DNA of 64,000 nt from Streptomyces sp. NRRL WC-3742 (GCF_000720635.1 NZ_JOCF01000002.1:62001-126000); one strand, 5' to 3'; positions 34,139 to 43,587 are shown, counted from the first letter of the stretch. Notes: a model not told the origin generated them from the letters alone. Numbers and translations are program-made.

Positions 34139-34930
34139 ATGACCGTGCAGACCCCTGAGACGCACCGCGAGCAGTCGGGCCCCGAGCGGGCCCGGCTGCT
34201 CGTCGTCGTCGCCGTCCCGGCCGAGGCGCAGGCCGTCCTGCGGGGCCTGTCCGGCGGCGCCGAGGCGGCCGAGGAGCTCGCGCTGCCCGGCGGCGGCCTG
34301 CACCGCAGCCGCGCCGCCGCCGTGGACGTGCTGGCGGCCGGGGTCGGCCCCGCGGCCGCCGCTGCCGCCGCCTCCGCCGCGCTGGCCGCGCGCCCGTACG
34401 CCCTGGTGGTCTCGGCGGGCATCGCGGGCGGCTTCGCCCCGCACGCCCCCGTCGGCGCCACCGTGCTGGCGGAGGCGATCGTGGCCGCCGACCTCGGCGC
34501 GCAGACCGACGAGGGCTTCGCCGACGTCACCGAGCTGGGCTTCGGCACCGTCCGGCACACCCCTCCCCCGGCCGTCCTGGCCCTGGCCGCCGGAGCCCTG
34601 AGCGCTCCTGTGCCCGGCCTGGCGTCGGGCCTGGTGCTGGGCCCGGTGCTGACCGTCTCCACCGTCACCGGCACCGCCGAGCGGGCCGCCGCGCTGGCCG
34701 CCCGCCACCCGGGCGCCGCCGCCGAGGCGATGGAGGGCTTCGGCGTGGCCGAGGCCGCCGCCCGGCACGGCCTGCCCGCCCTGGAGCTGCGGACGGTCTC
34801 CAACCCCGTGGGCCCGCGCGACCGGGCCGCCTGGCGCATCGGCGAGGCGCTGGCCGCCCTGGAGCGGGCCTTCGCCGCACTGCCCGTCCCCGAACTGATC
34901 GAGCTGACCGAGGAGGCCGGCCGTGGCTGA
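34139..34930 (+). CDS. mqnB: Futalosine hydrolase
   Basis: The 263-residue product belongs to the nucleoside phosphorylase/nucleosidase fold (LLVVVAVPAEAQAVL, YALVVSAGIAGGF, AMEGFGVAEAAARHGLPALELRTVSN with the Glu that holds the ribose and the catalytic region). MqnB cleaves futalosine to dehypoxanthine futalosine and hypoxanthine in the alternative menaquinone pathway. It overlaps mqnD by eight bases. An N-terminal extension of about 20 residues may be trimmed by a later start. Confidence 0.93.
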   Translation: MTVQTPETHREQSGPERARLLVVVAVPAEAQAVLRGLSGGAEAAEELALPGGGLHRSRAAAVDVLAAGVGPAAAAAAASAALAARPYALVVSAGIAGGFAPHAPVGATVLAEAIVAADLGAQTDEGFADVTELGFGTVRHTPPPAVLALAAGALSAPVPGLASGLVLGPVLTVSTVTGTAERAAALAARHPGAAAEAMEGFGVAEAAARHGLPALELRTVSNPVGPRDRAAWRIGEALAALERAFAALPVPELIELTEEAGRG

Positions 34931-35780
34931 ACGGCTGAGCATCGCGTACTCGCCCTGCCCCAACGACACCTTCGTCTTCCACGCCTGGGCCCACGGCCTG
35001 GTGCCCGGTGCGGACGTCCCCGAGGTGACCTTCGCCGACATCGACGTCACCAACGGCCTGGCGGAGCGCGGCGAGCTGGACGTCCTCAAGATCAGCTACG
35101 GGGCGCTGCCCTGGGTCCTGGACGAGTACGCGCTGCTGCCCTGCGGCGGGGCGCTGGGGCGCGGCTGCGGCCCGCTGGTGCTCACCCGCCCGGGCACGGA
35201 GCGCCCCGAGGACCTCGCGGGCAAGGTCGTGGCGGTGCCCTCCGAGCGCTCCACCGCCTACCTGCTGTTCCGCCTGTGGGCCGCGAAGGCCGTGCCGGGG
35301 GGCTTCGGCGAGATCGTCGTCCTGCCGTTCCACGAGATCATGCCCGCCGTCCGGGACGGCCGGGTGGACGCGGGCCTGGTCATCCACGAGGCCCGCTTCA
35401 CGTACCAGCGCTACGGGCTGAACAGCCTGGCCGACATGGGCGAGGCGTGGGAGCGGGAGACGGGCCTGCCGATCCCGCTGGGCGCGATCGTCGCCCGGCG
35501 CTCGCTGGGCGCCGAGCGGCTGGGCGCGCTCGCCGACGCCGTGCGCGCCTCCGTCCGGCAGGCGTGGGCGGACCCGTCGGCCAGCCGGGAGTACGTGATG
35601 GCGCACGCCCAGGAGATGGACCCGGACGTCGCCGACCAGCACATCGGGCTGTACGTCACCGAGTTCACCGAGGACCTGGGCGAGGAGGGCTACGAGGCCG
35701 TCCGCGCGCTGCTCACCCGGGCCGCCGCCGAGGGGCTGGTGCCCCCGCTCGACCCGGGTGCGCTGGCGTTCGTCAGCTGA
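34923..35780 (+). CDS. mqnD: 1,4-dihydroxy-6-naphthoate synthase
   Basis: GTG 34923 gives 285 residues of periplasmic-binding-protein fold with the MqnD signatures IAYSPCPNDTFVFHAW, ELDVLKISYGALPW, ALGRGCGPLV, and VIHEARFTYQRYGL. It converts cyclic dehypoxanthine futalosine to 1,4-dihydroxy-6-naphthoate, the step after MqnC in futalosine-route menaquinone synthesis. Coupled to mqnB by overlap; mqnA and mqnC are not in the window. Confidence 0.95.
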   Translation: MAERLSIAYSPCPNDTFVFHAWAHGLVPGADVPEVTFADIDVTNGLAERGELDVLKISYGALPWVLDEYALLPCGGALGRGCGPLVLTRPGTERPEDLAGKVVAVPSERSTAYLLFRLWAAKAVPGGFGEIVVLPFHEIMPAVRDGRVDAGLVIHEARFTYQRYGLNSLADMGEAWERETGLPIPLGAIVARRSLGAERLGALADAVRASVRQAWADPSASREYVMAHAQEMDPDVADQHIGLYVTEFTEDLGEEGYEAVRALLTRAAAEGLVPPLDPGALAFVS

Positions 35781-35791
35781 TCATCGGACCG

Positions 35792-36175
35792 TCAGACGTC
35801 GAACTGGTCGGCCACCGCGCGCAGCAGCCCGGCCAGCTTCTGGCCCGTCGGCTTGGCCGGGTAGCGCCCGTGCTGGAGGCCCGGCAGGACGGCGTCCAGT
35901 GTGGTGATGAGGTCCTGGACGATCGGCGCCATGTCGTCCGCGCTGCGGCGCTGGGCGGCGGCGACGGAGGGCAGCGCCTCGAGGAGTTGCACGCTCATCG
36001 CCTGGTCCCCCCGGTGCCCGGCGACCACGCCGAACTCGACGCGCTGGCCCGGCTTCAGCGACGTGACTCCGGCGGGAAGCGCCTTGGTGTGGACGAAGAC
36101 GTCGTCCCCGTCGTCGCGCGAGAGGAAGCCGAAGCCCTTCGTCTCGTTGAACCACTTGACCTGGCCGGTGGGCAT
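35792..36175 (-). CDS. Cold-shock domain protein with C-terminal extension
   Basis: ATG 36175 gives 127 residues. The first 65 are a cold-shock domain ([27 protein letters not shown] includes both RNP motifs), which binds single-stranded RNA or DNA. The other 60 residues ([42 protein letters not shown]) are a helical extension conserved in streptomycetes, doubling the usual 67-residue length. Convergent with mqnD. Confidence 0.93.
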   Translation of the reverse strand: MPTGQVKWFNETKGFGFLSRDDGDDVFVHTKALPAGVTSLKPGQRVEFGVVAGHRGDQAMSVQLLEALPSVAAAQRRSADDMAPIVQDLITTLDAVLPGLQHGRYPAKPTGQKLAGLLRAVADQFDV

Positions 36176-36664
36176 CTCGAACAGTCCTCGAATGGGTGTG
36201 AGGGATACCCGGCCATGACCGGGGATCACAGGGTGGAGGGAAGTACGGCCGACCTCGGCTCGGCGCCCTCGGGCGCTCACGGTCGGCTCGCCGTCGGGAG
36301 CAGACTAACGGTCCGTCACGGTGTCATCCGCGTTCCGCGGGGGATCGGCGGCCCCTGGCCCGTTCAGGGCGGTACGGACGCGCGGATCTCTCGGGTGCGG
36401 GCGCCCCGGTACCGGCACGGCCGGAGCGCGGCTCAGCGCTGTCCATCGGCACACACCCCCCGGGTCTCAGGACACGGGGCGCAGCGGTTGCGCCCCTCGG
36501 CAACCCGTGCATACCCCCGCCCAGCAGGGATCAAAACGCATCGCTGCCGGGAAACTGCGCAACGTGACCGACCCGCTCCCGTGGGCGTCCGGGCGACGGT
36601 CCCCGCCGGACGCTCTGCCAGACTGGGGACACCCGTCCAGGTGATTCCCGAGGAGCGAGCAGTC
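36176..36664. other. 489-bp non-coding divergent region
   Basis: No gene is supported between the cold-shock gene and the small membrane protein gene. The left part should be the 5' leader of the cold-shock mRNA; CCGGTCATGGCCGG (about 36211-36224) is a short inverted repeat close to its start. CAGACT at 36619-36624 could be the -10 for the rightward gene. No conserved RNA was recognised. Confidence 0.5.
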
Positions 36665-36910
36665 GTGAGCAGCGCCGTGAGCAGCCGGAGCGCCGATCCC
36701 GGCGACGTGTACGTCAAGGTCGGGACGGTCGTCTTCGGCCTGGGCATGCTCGCCACCCTGGCCACCCTCGTCCCGCTGTTCCTGCACCTGACGCCGCTGC
36801 CCAGCGTCGCGTGGTGGCTGAGCATGCTGATGCCGGCCGGCTTCCTCGCCGCGCTGGTCGGGCTGCTGCGCAACGCCCGGGCCCAGCGCCGGCGGATGCA
36901 GGAGTCCTGA
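36665..36910 (+). CDS. Small two-helix membrane protein
   Basis: GTG 36665, preceded by GAGGAGCG, gives 81 residues with two hydrophobic helices (VGTVVFGLGMLATLATLVPLF and WLSMLMPAGFLAALVGLL) and a basic tail ARAQRRRMQES. It looks like a conserved streptomycete membrane protein of unknown function, next to the menaquinone and cold-shock genes. Confidence 0.8.
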   Translation: MSSAVSSRSADPGDVYVKVGTVVFGLGMLATLATLVPLFLHLTPLPSVAWWLSMLMPAGFLAALVGLLRNARAQRRRMQES

Positions 36911-36925
36911 CGTCCCGGAGCTGTC

Positions 36926-37555
36926 CTAGGCGCTCGCCACGTGCCCGGCGAGCCAGGCCGGGAACTCGGTCAGGTCCCTGAGCACCACGTCCGCGCCCGC
37001 CTCGCGCAGCTCCTCCGCGCCGTACGGGCCGGTGGCCACCGCGACGGCGACGGCCCCGGCGTGCCGGGCGCCCACGATGTCGCCGAGGTGGTCGCCGACG
37101 TAGACGGTGGCGCCGTGCTCGCGCAGGGCGACGCCCTTGGTCTCGGCCCACAGGTCGCCGATCACGGCGTCCGCCGCGATGCCGGCGTGCTCCAGGTGCA
37201 GGCGGGCGTTCGGCTCGTACTTGCCGGTGATGACGGCGATCCGGCCGCCGTGCTCGCGGACGGCCTCGACGGCGGCCAGGGCGCCGGGCAGGGGGACGGT
37301 CGGGGCGAAGGCGTACTCGCGGTACAGCTCGCGGTAGCGGTCGGCGGCCCGTTCGGCCTCGTCCTCGGGGAACCAGTTGCGGATCTCGTCCAGCAGCGGG
37401 GGGCCGAGGCGGGTGACCACCAGGTCCGCGTCGATGGGGGTGCCGGTCTCGGCGGAGAGTGCCAGGTAGGTGGCGCGGATACCCGGCCGGGTGTCCAGCA
37501 GCGTCATGTCAAGATCGAAGCCGACGGTGAACGGGGCGGTCGAGGTCTCGGGCAT
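36926..37555 (-). CDS. HAD-family phosphatase (phosphoglycolate-phosphatase-like)
   Basis: The 209-residue product has HAD motif I FDLDMTLLDTR (nucleophile and general acid Asp at about 14 and 16), motif II VITGKYEPNARLHL, and motif IV VYVGDHLGDIVGARHAG. The cap is a small helical C1 type. It probably dephosphorylates a small metabolite or removes phosphoglycolate; substrate is not readable. Convergent with the small membrane gene, divergent from the lipoprotein gene. Confidence 0.9.
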   Translation of the reverse strand: MPETSTAPFTVGFDLDMTLLDTRPGIRATYLALSAETGTPIDADLVVTRLGPPLLDEIRNWFPEDEAERAADRYRELYREYAFAPTVPLPGALAAVEAVREHGGRIAVITGKYEPNARLHLEHAGIAADAVIGDLWAETKGVALREHGATVYVGDHLGDIVGARHAGAVAVAVATGPYGAEELREAGADVVLRDLTEFPAWLAGHVASA

Positions 37556-37715
37556 GCGGCCAGGCTATCCAACCGGCCGCGCACCCGACGAGGCTGTTTC
37601 CCCGGCGGTCGGGGCGACCCGGCCCGAAGCGGAAACGGGACACTTCGGCGAATCGCACCGCCGATCCGGACATAATCGACACGCCCCAGACCGCCCGGCC
37701 GCCCGAGGACCGCCG

Positions 37716-38690
37716 ATGCACCGGATCACCCGCCGTACGCTGCTCACCGGTCTCGGCGCGGCCGGGCTCGCCGCCTGCACCTCCGGCCGTCCGGCGGCCC
37801 CGCCCGCGGACGGGCTCGGCACGGGCACGCCGAGCGCCGTCGCCCCACCGCCGGTCACCGTGACGGCCGCCACCGGGCCGGTGCTGGTGCCGGGGGCGCC
37901 GCTGAAGGTGGTCGTACTGGACACCGATGTCCTGGACTCCGCGCTGACGCTCGGGATCACCCCGGTCGGCGCCGCGCTGCCCGTCGGGGACACCGGCTTC
38001 CCCGCGTACTGGCCGGCCTCCCGGGTCGCGGACGTCCGTCCCGTCGGCCCGGCCGGGGCGCCGGACCTGGCCGCCGTCCGGGCGCTGCGGCCGGACCTGA
38101 TCCTCTCCAACCAGGCCCGTGACGGCGACCGCTACGACCAGTTGCGCGAGCTGGCCCCGACCGTGCTCACCCAGACCACCGGGGCGCCCTGGAGGGCGAA
38201 CTTCCAGCTGCACGCCCAGGCGCTGAGCCGGGAGGCGGCCGGGGCGGCCTTCGTCGCCGCGTACCAGAAGCACGCGGGCCAGGTGGCGCAGGCGCTGTCC
38301 GCGGCGAAGCTGTCGGGGCGCAGAGTGAGCCTGGTGCGGTTCGTCGACGGCGGCGGGCTGCGGGCGTACGGGCGGCAGAGCTTCCCGGGGAGCGTCCTCG
38401 CCGACGCGGGGGTGGGGCGGCCGGACGCGCAGAACGTCGACCAGTCCGACGTCGAGCTGCCGCCGGACCAGCTCGGCCGGGCGGACGGGGACCTGCTGCT
38501 GTACTCCGTGTACGGGGACCGGGCGCGGGCGGGCGTGGACTCCGTGCTGACGGGCCCGGGGTGGCAGGCGCTGGGGGCGGTGAAGGCGCACCGGGCGTTC
38601 CCGGTGGACGACCAGCTGTGGTTCCAGGGGCTCGGCTACACGGCCGCCAACTTCATGCTGGACGAGCTGCAGCGCTTCCTGGGGGCGTGA
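37716..38690 (+). CDS. Iron-siderophore ABC-type substrate-binding lipoprotein
   Basis: ATG 37716 gives 324 residues. The N-terminus has RRTLLTGLGAAGLAAC, a Tat-like twin-arginine signal with a lipobox whose Cys (about residue 23) would be lipidated. The rest is a FecB/FepB-type binding protein (PLKVVVLDTDVLDSALTLGITPVGAA, ALRPDLILSNQARDGDRYDQLRELAPTV, FPGSVLADAGVGRPDAQNV). It captures ferric siderophores outside the membrane. No permease or ATPase genes adjoin, so it must work with a transporter encoded elsewhere. Confidence 0.9.
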   Translation: MHRITRRTLLTGLGAAGLAACTSGRPAAPPADGLGTGTPSAVAPPPVTVTAATGPVLVPGAPLKVVVLDTDVLDSALTLGITPVGAALPVGDTGFPAYWPASRVADVRPVGPAGAPDLAAVRALRPDLILSNQARDGDRYDQLRELAPTVLTQTTGAPWRANFQLHAQALSREAAGAAFVAAYQKHAGQVAQALSAAKLSGRRVSLVRFVDGGGLRAYGRQSFPGSVLADAGVGRPDAQNVDQSDVELPPDQLGRADGDLLLYSVYGDRARAGVDSVLTGPGWQALGAVKAHRAFPVDDQLWFQGLGYTAANFMLDELQRFLGA

Positions 38691-38747
38691 GGGGTCAGGG
38701 GCCGTGAGGGCCTCAGGGGTCGTGAGGGCTTCAGGGATCGTGAGGGT
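38691..38747. repeat. Degenerate 18-bp tandem repeat between convergent genes
   Basis: Units resembling CGTGAGGGCCTCAGGGGT repeat about three times between the lipoprotein stop and the AraC stop. It may replace a conventional terminator; function unknown. Confidence 0.6.
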
Positions 38748-39530
38748 TCAGGGCGCGCCCGCGTAGCGCGCCGGGGAGACACCCACGGCGGCGGTGAAGT
38801 CCCTGGTCAGGTGGGCCTGGTCGGAGTACCCGAGCTCGGCGGCGAGGGCTGCCAGGTCCAACTCGCCGACGGCTGCGGCCCGTTCGGACGCCTCGTGCAG
38901 CCGGGCGCGGCGCAGCACCCACTTCGGGGAGGCGCCGACGTACTCGGCGAACAGGCGCTGGAGGCGGCGCACGGGCAGGCCGAACTCCCGGGCCAGGTCG
39001 TCCACCCGGTACAGGTCGGGCGAGGCGGTGATGCGCTCGACCATCGCGGCGACCTCCCCGGCCACCGGGTCGGGCGCGGGCAGCCGGGGGCGTAGGAAGG
39101 CGTCGACGAGGGACGGGTCCGGCTCGGCGGCCAGCTCCTCGTTGAGCCGGTCGGCCTCGGGGCCGAAGAGGTCGGCGGCGGGGACGGTCCGGTCGGTGAG
39201 GTCGCCCACCGCGCACCCGGCGAAGGGGCGGAAGGCGCCGGGGTGGAAGCGCGCGCCGAGCACGTGTCCGGTGCCCTCCAGGCGGCGGGCGAAGAGCGAG
39301 CGCTGCACCCCGTACACCTGGGCGCGCGGCTGCTCGAAGACCAGGTGGACGTTGGGGTGGCAGAGCACCTTCTGCGCGTACGGGTCGTGGCCGTCGAGGT
39401 TCCAGCGCACCAGCCAGTAGTACTCGACGAACCGCGCCACCTCGGGGTGCGGCGCCGGCCGGTCCACGGTGATCAGCTCGGCGGCGCGGGCGGGGTGGAG
39501 GACGCCGCGGCCGAGGTGGGGGGATTCCAT
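38748..39530 (-). CDS. AraC-family transcriptional regulator
   Basis: The 260-residue product has an N-terminal DUF6597-like sensing part (VEYYWLVRWNLDG, GARFHPGAFRPFAG) and two C-terminal helix-turn-helices (VDDLAREFGLPVRRLQRLFAEYVG and LAALAAELGYSDQAHLTRDF). It is divergent from the TIGR03086-type gene at 39605, its most likely target. The 74-base gap must hold both promoters. Confidence 0.92.
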   Translation of the reverse strand: MESPHLGRGVLHPARAAELITVDRPAPHPEVARFVEYYWLVRWNLDGHDPYAQKVLCHPNVHLVFEQPRAQVYGVQRSLFARRLEGTGHVLGARFHPGAFRPFAGCAVGDLTDRTVPAADLFGPEADRLNEELAAEPDPSLVDAFLRPRLPAPDPVAGEVAAMVERITASPDLYRVDDLAREFGLPVRRLQRLFAEYVGASPKWVLRRARLHEASERAAAVGELDLAALAAELGYSDQAHLTRDFTAAVGVSPARYAGAP

Positions 39531-39604
39531 GGCGGCCAGGGTAGGCCGAGGGCGTGTCGCGTTTCTTCAAGACCGGGCCGCGCGGCGCGGCGCAGGATCG
39601 GGGC

Positions 39605-40216
39605 ATGACCGTTCACCCGCTGCACCCCGTCCTGGCGCGCGCCGCCGCCGTCGCGGCCGAGGTCGCCGCCGCCGTTCCGGCCGACCACCCGATGGACGCG
39701 CCGACCCCCTGCACGGAGTTCGACACCCGGACGCTGATCAACCACTGGGTGCTGTACACCTCCCACGGCCTGGAGCACCGGGCCCGGCGCACCGAACTGC
39801 CCGCGGAGCTGATCGCCCGAGACTTCACCGCCGACGCCGACTGGCGCACGGCGTACGCGGCGCAGCTGGAGCGGGCCGTCGCGGCCTGGGAGGCTCCGGC
39901 CGCGTGGGAGGGCAAGGTCGACCTCGGCGGGTCCCCGTTCCCGGCGCTCGGGATCGCCCGGATGCTGCTCCTGGAGCTGATGCTGCACGCCTGGGACGTG
40001 GCCCGGGCGACCGGCGTCACGGTCGGGGCCGGGGTCGGTGTCACCGTCACTGTCGACGAGGAACTCGCCGAGCTGGTGCGGGAGATCGCCCAGGAGAACG
40101 CCGAGATGTTCCGGCAGTACCAGGGCTTCGCCGAGGAGGTGGCGCTGCCGGACAGCGCCTCCGCGTGGGATCGCGCCCTGGCGGTCTCCGGGCGCGACCC
40201 GCACTGGAAGAACTAG
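39605..40216 (+). CDS. TIGR03086-type metal-binding (DinB-like) protein
   Basis: ATG 39605 gives 203 residues of the four-helix DinB/maleylpyruvate-isomerase-like fold: TPCTEFDTRTLINHW with the first metal His, LELMLHAWDVARATG with the other His. Family members are mycothiol-related enzymes or of unknown function. The end overlaps the convergent MFS gene by four bases. Confidence 0.88.
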   Translation: MTVHPLHPVLARAAAVAAEVAAAVPADHPMDAPTPCTEFDTRTLINHWVLYTSHGLEHRARRTELPAELIARDFTADADWRTAYAAQLERAVAAWEAPAAWEGKVDLGGSPFPALGIARMLLLELMLHAWDVARATGVTVGAGVGVTVTVDEELAELVREIAQENAEMFRQYQGFAEEVALPDSASAWDRALAVSGRDPHWKN

Positions 40217-41748
40217 GGAATCGGGACGGCCTCGGGGGTCTGAGCCTCGGATGCCTGGGCCTCGCCCCGCGCCCCCGGGCGCAGGACGAGGACCAGGACG
40301 GCCAGCCCGGCGAAGAGCGCCGCCGCCACGACACCGGTGACGTGCAGGCTCGCGGTGAACGCCGCCCGGGCGGTGCGCAGCAGTTCCGCCCCCTGGCCGG
40401 CGGGCAGGTGCCCGGCCTCGGCGACGGCGCCGGCCAGTGAGTCGGAGGTGCCGCCGGTGCGGTCGCGGTAGACCACGGCCGCCAGCACGCCGAGCAGCGC
40501 GAACCCGAGCGAGCCGCCGAGGTAGTTGCCGGTCTCCGACATCGACGCCACCGAGCCGGCCCGCTCCGGCGGCACCGAGCCCATGACCAGCCCGGTGCCC
40601 AGCGCGAACAGCGGCCCGGTGCCGAGGGCGAGGACGGAGATGCCCGCGACGGCGAGCGGCAGCGAGCCCTGCCCGTCCACGGCCGCCAGCAGCAGGCCCC
40701 CGAGGGCCGAGACCGCCAGCCCGCCGGCGATCGCGGTGGTCTGCGGCAGGTGCCTGGCGAGCACCGGGGCCGTCATCGTCCCCGCCGCGACGGCGATGCC
40801 CATCGGGGCGAACAGCAGGGCGGAGGCGACGGGCGAGTGGCCGAGGACGCTCTGCAGGTACTGCGTCACCATCAGGCCCGTACCGGCCATCGCGACCCCG
40901 GCGAGGACGAGGGAGACGAGCACCGCCAGGAACGGGCGGTTGCGCAGCAGCCGCAGGTCCAGCAGCGGGACGTCCAGCCGCAGTTGGCGCCGTACGAACA
41001 CGGCCCCGGCCGCCGCGCCGACGATCAGCGCCGCCGCCGGGAGGGCGCGGACGCCCTCGGTGCCCGCCACCGCCAGCTGCTTGACGCCGTAGATCATCAG
41101 CAGCATCGCCGCCAGCGACAGCCCGACGCTCGTCAGGTCCAGCCGGCCCGAGCGCTCGCCCCGGAACTCCGGCAGCAGGAACGGCCCGGCGAGCAGCACC
41201 ACCGCCATCGGCGGGACGGCGGCCAGGAAGACCGAGCCCCACCAGAAGTGCTGCAGCAGGAACCCGGCCATGACGGGCCCGAGCGCGCCCCCGGCGAACT
41301 GGCAGGCGGCCCACAGTGCGATGGCCCGGCCGCGCTCGCGCTCGTCGCGGAACAGGTTGGTGATCAGCGCGAGGGTGGACGGGGCCAGGGCGGCGCCGGC
41401 GATGCCGAGCAGGGCCCGTACGGCGATCAGCATCAGCGGGCCGGTCGCGAAGGCGGCCACGACGGACAGGGCAGCGAAGGCCGCCGCGCCCGTCAGCAGC
41501 AGCCGGCGGCGGCCGAGGCGGTCGCCGAGCGTGCCCATGGTGATGACCAGGCCGGCGACCACGAACCCGTAGCCGTCGCTGATCCAGAGCTGCTGGACGT
41601 TGCTCGCGCCCAGGTCGGCGCTGAGCCGGGGCAGCGCGAGGAGCAGCGCGGTGGTGTCCAGCGCGACGATCAGGGTCGGCAGCATGAGGACGGCCAGTCC
41701 CAGCCGTGCCCGGGTGGTTGTCGTCTCGGGGGTCGTCTCGGGGGTCAT
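40213..41748 (-). CDS. DHA2-family (14-helix) MFS drug exporter
   Basis: The 511-residue product has 14 predicted helices and DHA2 signatures: LIVALDTTALLLALPRLSADL in helix 1 (motif D1), ITMGTLGDRLGRRRLLL (motif A), and ALWAACQFAGGALGPVMAGFL (motif C). It likely exports drugs or metabolites with protons. The DGPF/ECF42 pair is divergent, 209 bases away. Substrate unknown. Confidence 0.92.
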   Translation of the reverse strand: MTPETTPETTTTRARLGLAVLMLPTLIVALDTTALLLALPRLSADLGASNVQQLWISDGYGFVVAGLVITMGTLGDRLGRRRLLLTGAAAFAALSVVAAFATGPLMLIAVRALLGIAGAALAPSTLALITNLFRDERERGRAIALWAACQFAGGALGPVMAGFLLQHFWWGSVFLAAVPPMAVVLLAGPFLLPEFRGERSGRLDLTSVGLSLAAMLLMIYGVKQLAVAGTEGVRALPAAALIVGAAAGAVFVRRQLRLDVPLLDLRLLRNRPFLAVLVSLVLAGVAMAGTGLMVTQYLQSVLGHSPVASALLFAPMGIAVAAGTMTAPVLARHLPQTTAIAGGLAVSALGGLLLAAVDGQGSLPLAVAGISVLALGTGPLFALGTGLVMGSVPPERAGSVASMSETGNYLGGSLGFALLGVLAAVVYRDRTGGTSDSLAGAVAEAGHLPAGQGAELLRTARAAFTASLHVTGVVAAALFAGLAVLVLVLRPGARGEAQASEAQTPEAVPIP

Positions 41749-41956
41749 CTCGGGGGCTCCGTGTTCGTCCGGGTGTTCGTTCTCCGTGTCCTTCGGGGGT
41801 CTGTCGGAGCGGGCGGGCCATTCTCGACACCGGGTGCGGACGGAGCCGCAAAAGATTTCCGCCCGGGGACGTCAAGACGGCGGGGACGGCTCCGACCATC
41901 CGGTGCGAGGGCCCGGAGGGACCGGGCCCGAGGTCGAACCGTTGAGGAGTCGCGAG

Positions 41957-42328
41957 ATGAAGTTCGTGATCAGCATGCTCATGAACCCGGCTGTGCTGGA
42001 CGCGCTGACGGACGAGGAGAAGGGGGCTCTCGGCGCCGGCCACGGGAAGTTCATCGAGGAGATCAAGGCGTCCGGTGAGCTGATCACCACCCTGGCCCTC
42101 GTCGACCCGTCCCAGGCCGCCGTGGTGACCGTCCGCGACGGCAAGCAGGCCGTCACCGACGGGCCGTTCCTGGAGGCCAAGGAGTTCCTCGGCGGCTTCT
42201 ACCTGATCGACGTCGAGAACCGGGAGCGGGCGATCGAGCTGGCCTCGCGCATCCCGGACGTCGCGATCGAGGGCCTCGGTGTCGAGGTGCGCCAGGTGAT
42301 GTTCTCCGACGGACACTTGGAGGCATGA
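41957..42328 (+). CDS. YCII/DGPF-domain protein
   Basis: ATG 41957 gives 123 residues of ferredoxin-like YCII fold with the signature DGPFLEAKEFLGGFYLIDVEN. Such proteins are encoded beside ECF42 sigma factors and are thought to be members of their regulon; biochemical activity is unknown. It overlaps the sigma factor gene by four bases (ATGA), so they are translated together. GAGGAG precedes the start. Confidence 0.93.
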   Translation: MKFVISMLMNPAVLDALTDEEKGALGAGHGKFIEEIKASGELITTLALVDPSQAAVVTVRDGKQAVTDGPFLEAKEFLGGFYLIDVENRERAIELASRIPDVAIEGLGVEVRQVMFSDGHLEA

Positions 42329-43551
42329 CAGCTCCGGACTTCGAGGACCTGCTGCGTGAGCTCACGCCGCAGGTCCTCGGCACGCTGGTACGCCGCTACG
42401 GGCAGTTCGAGGGCTGCGAGGACGCCGTGCAGGAGGCCGTCCTCGCCGCCACCGTGCAGTGGCCCGCCGAGGGCGTGCCGGGCAGTCCGCGCGGCTGGCT
42501 GGTGACGGTCGCCTCCCGCCGGTACGTCGACCAGCTGCGCAGCGACCACGCGCGCCGCGAGCGGGAGGCGGCGACGGCCGCCGCCGAGGTGGTGCCCGAG
42601 GAGGTACCGGACCGGGACGACACCCTGCTCCTGCTCTTCCTGTGCTGCCACCCGACGCTCACCGCCGCCTCCCAGACCGCCCTGACCCTGCGGGCGGTCG
42701 GCGGCCTGACCACGGCCGAGATCGCCCGGGCCTTCCTGGTGCCGGAGGCGACGATGGCGGCCCGGATCAGCCGCGCCAAGCAGCGCATCAGGGCCGCCGG
42801 CCGCACCTTCGGCCCGCCGGAGGGCGCCGAGCGGGAGGAGCGGCTGCGGGTCGTCCTCCAGGTGCTCTACCTGATCTTCAACGAGGGCTACACCGCCTCC
42901 TCCGGCGAACTCCTGCACCGCCCCGACCTCGCCCGCGAGGCGATCCGGCTGACCAGGGCCGTCCACGCCCAGTTGCCGCAGGACGGGGAGGTGAGCGGGC
43001 TCCTCGCCCTGATGCTGCTCACCCACGCCCGGTGGGAGGCCCGCACGACGGCCGACGGCGGCCTGGTGCCGCTGGACGAGCAGGACCGGGCGCGGTGGGA
43101 CGCGGCGATGCTCGAGGAGGGGATGGGGCTGGTCAAGGCGTCGCTGGCGGGGCCGCGGCTCGGCCCGTACCTGCTCCAGGCCGCCATCGCCGCCACCCAC
43201 GCCGACGCCCCCACGGCCGCCGACACCGACTGGCGGCAGGTGCACGCGCTCTACCTGGTCCTGGAACGCCTCGCGCCCAACCCGATGGTGACCCTCAACC
43301 GGGCGATCGCCCTCGCCGAGGTCGAGGGGCCCCGGGTGGGGCTGACGGTGCTGGCCTCCCTGGACGAGGACCCCCGGCTGGCCGGGCACCACCGGCTGCT
43401 GTCCGTCCGGGCGCACCTGCTGGAGAAGGCGGGCGACGCCGTGGGGGCGTACGACCACTACCGGCGGGCGGCGCGGGCCACCGACAGCCTCGCCGAGCGG
43501 CGCTTCCTGGAGGCCCGGGCGGGGCGGGTACGGCCTGCCGCCTCGGGCTGA
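42325..43551 (+). CDS. ECF42-type sigma factor with C-terminal TPR-like extension
   Basis: The 408-residue product has sigma region 2 (VQEAVLAATVQWPAEGVPGSPRGW) and region 4 (LRAVGGLTTAEIARAFLVPEATMAARISRAKQRI) in the first 170 residues, then a 230-residue helical extension beginning LQVLYLIFNEGY, typical of ECF42. This group has no classical anti-sigma factor; the extension is required for activity in studied members. It should direct RNA polymerase to its own DGPF gene promoter. Confidence 0.95.
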   Translation: MTAPDFEDLLRELTPQVLGTLVRRYGQFEGCEDAVQEAVLAATVQWPAEGVPGSPRGWLVTVASRRYVDQLRSDHARREREAATAAAEVVPEEVPDRDDTLLLLFLCCHPTLTAASQTALTLRAVGGLTTAEIARAFLVPEATMAARISRAKQRIRAAGRTFGPPEGAEREERLRVVLQVLYLIFNEGYTASSGELLHRPDLAREAIRLTRAVHAQLPQDGEVSGLLALMLLTHARWEARTTADGGLVPLDEQDRARWDAAMLEEGMGLVKASLAGPRLGPYLLQAAIAATHADAPTAADTDWRQVHALYLVLERLAPNPMVTLNRAIALAEVEGPRVGLTVLASLDEDPRLAGHHRLLSVRAHLLEKAGDAVGAYDHYRRAARATDSLAERRFLEARAGRVRPAASG

Positions 43552-43587
43552 ACCGTCCCGCCGGCCTCAGGCCGAACCGCCGAGTCG

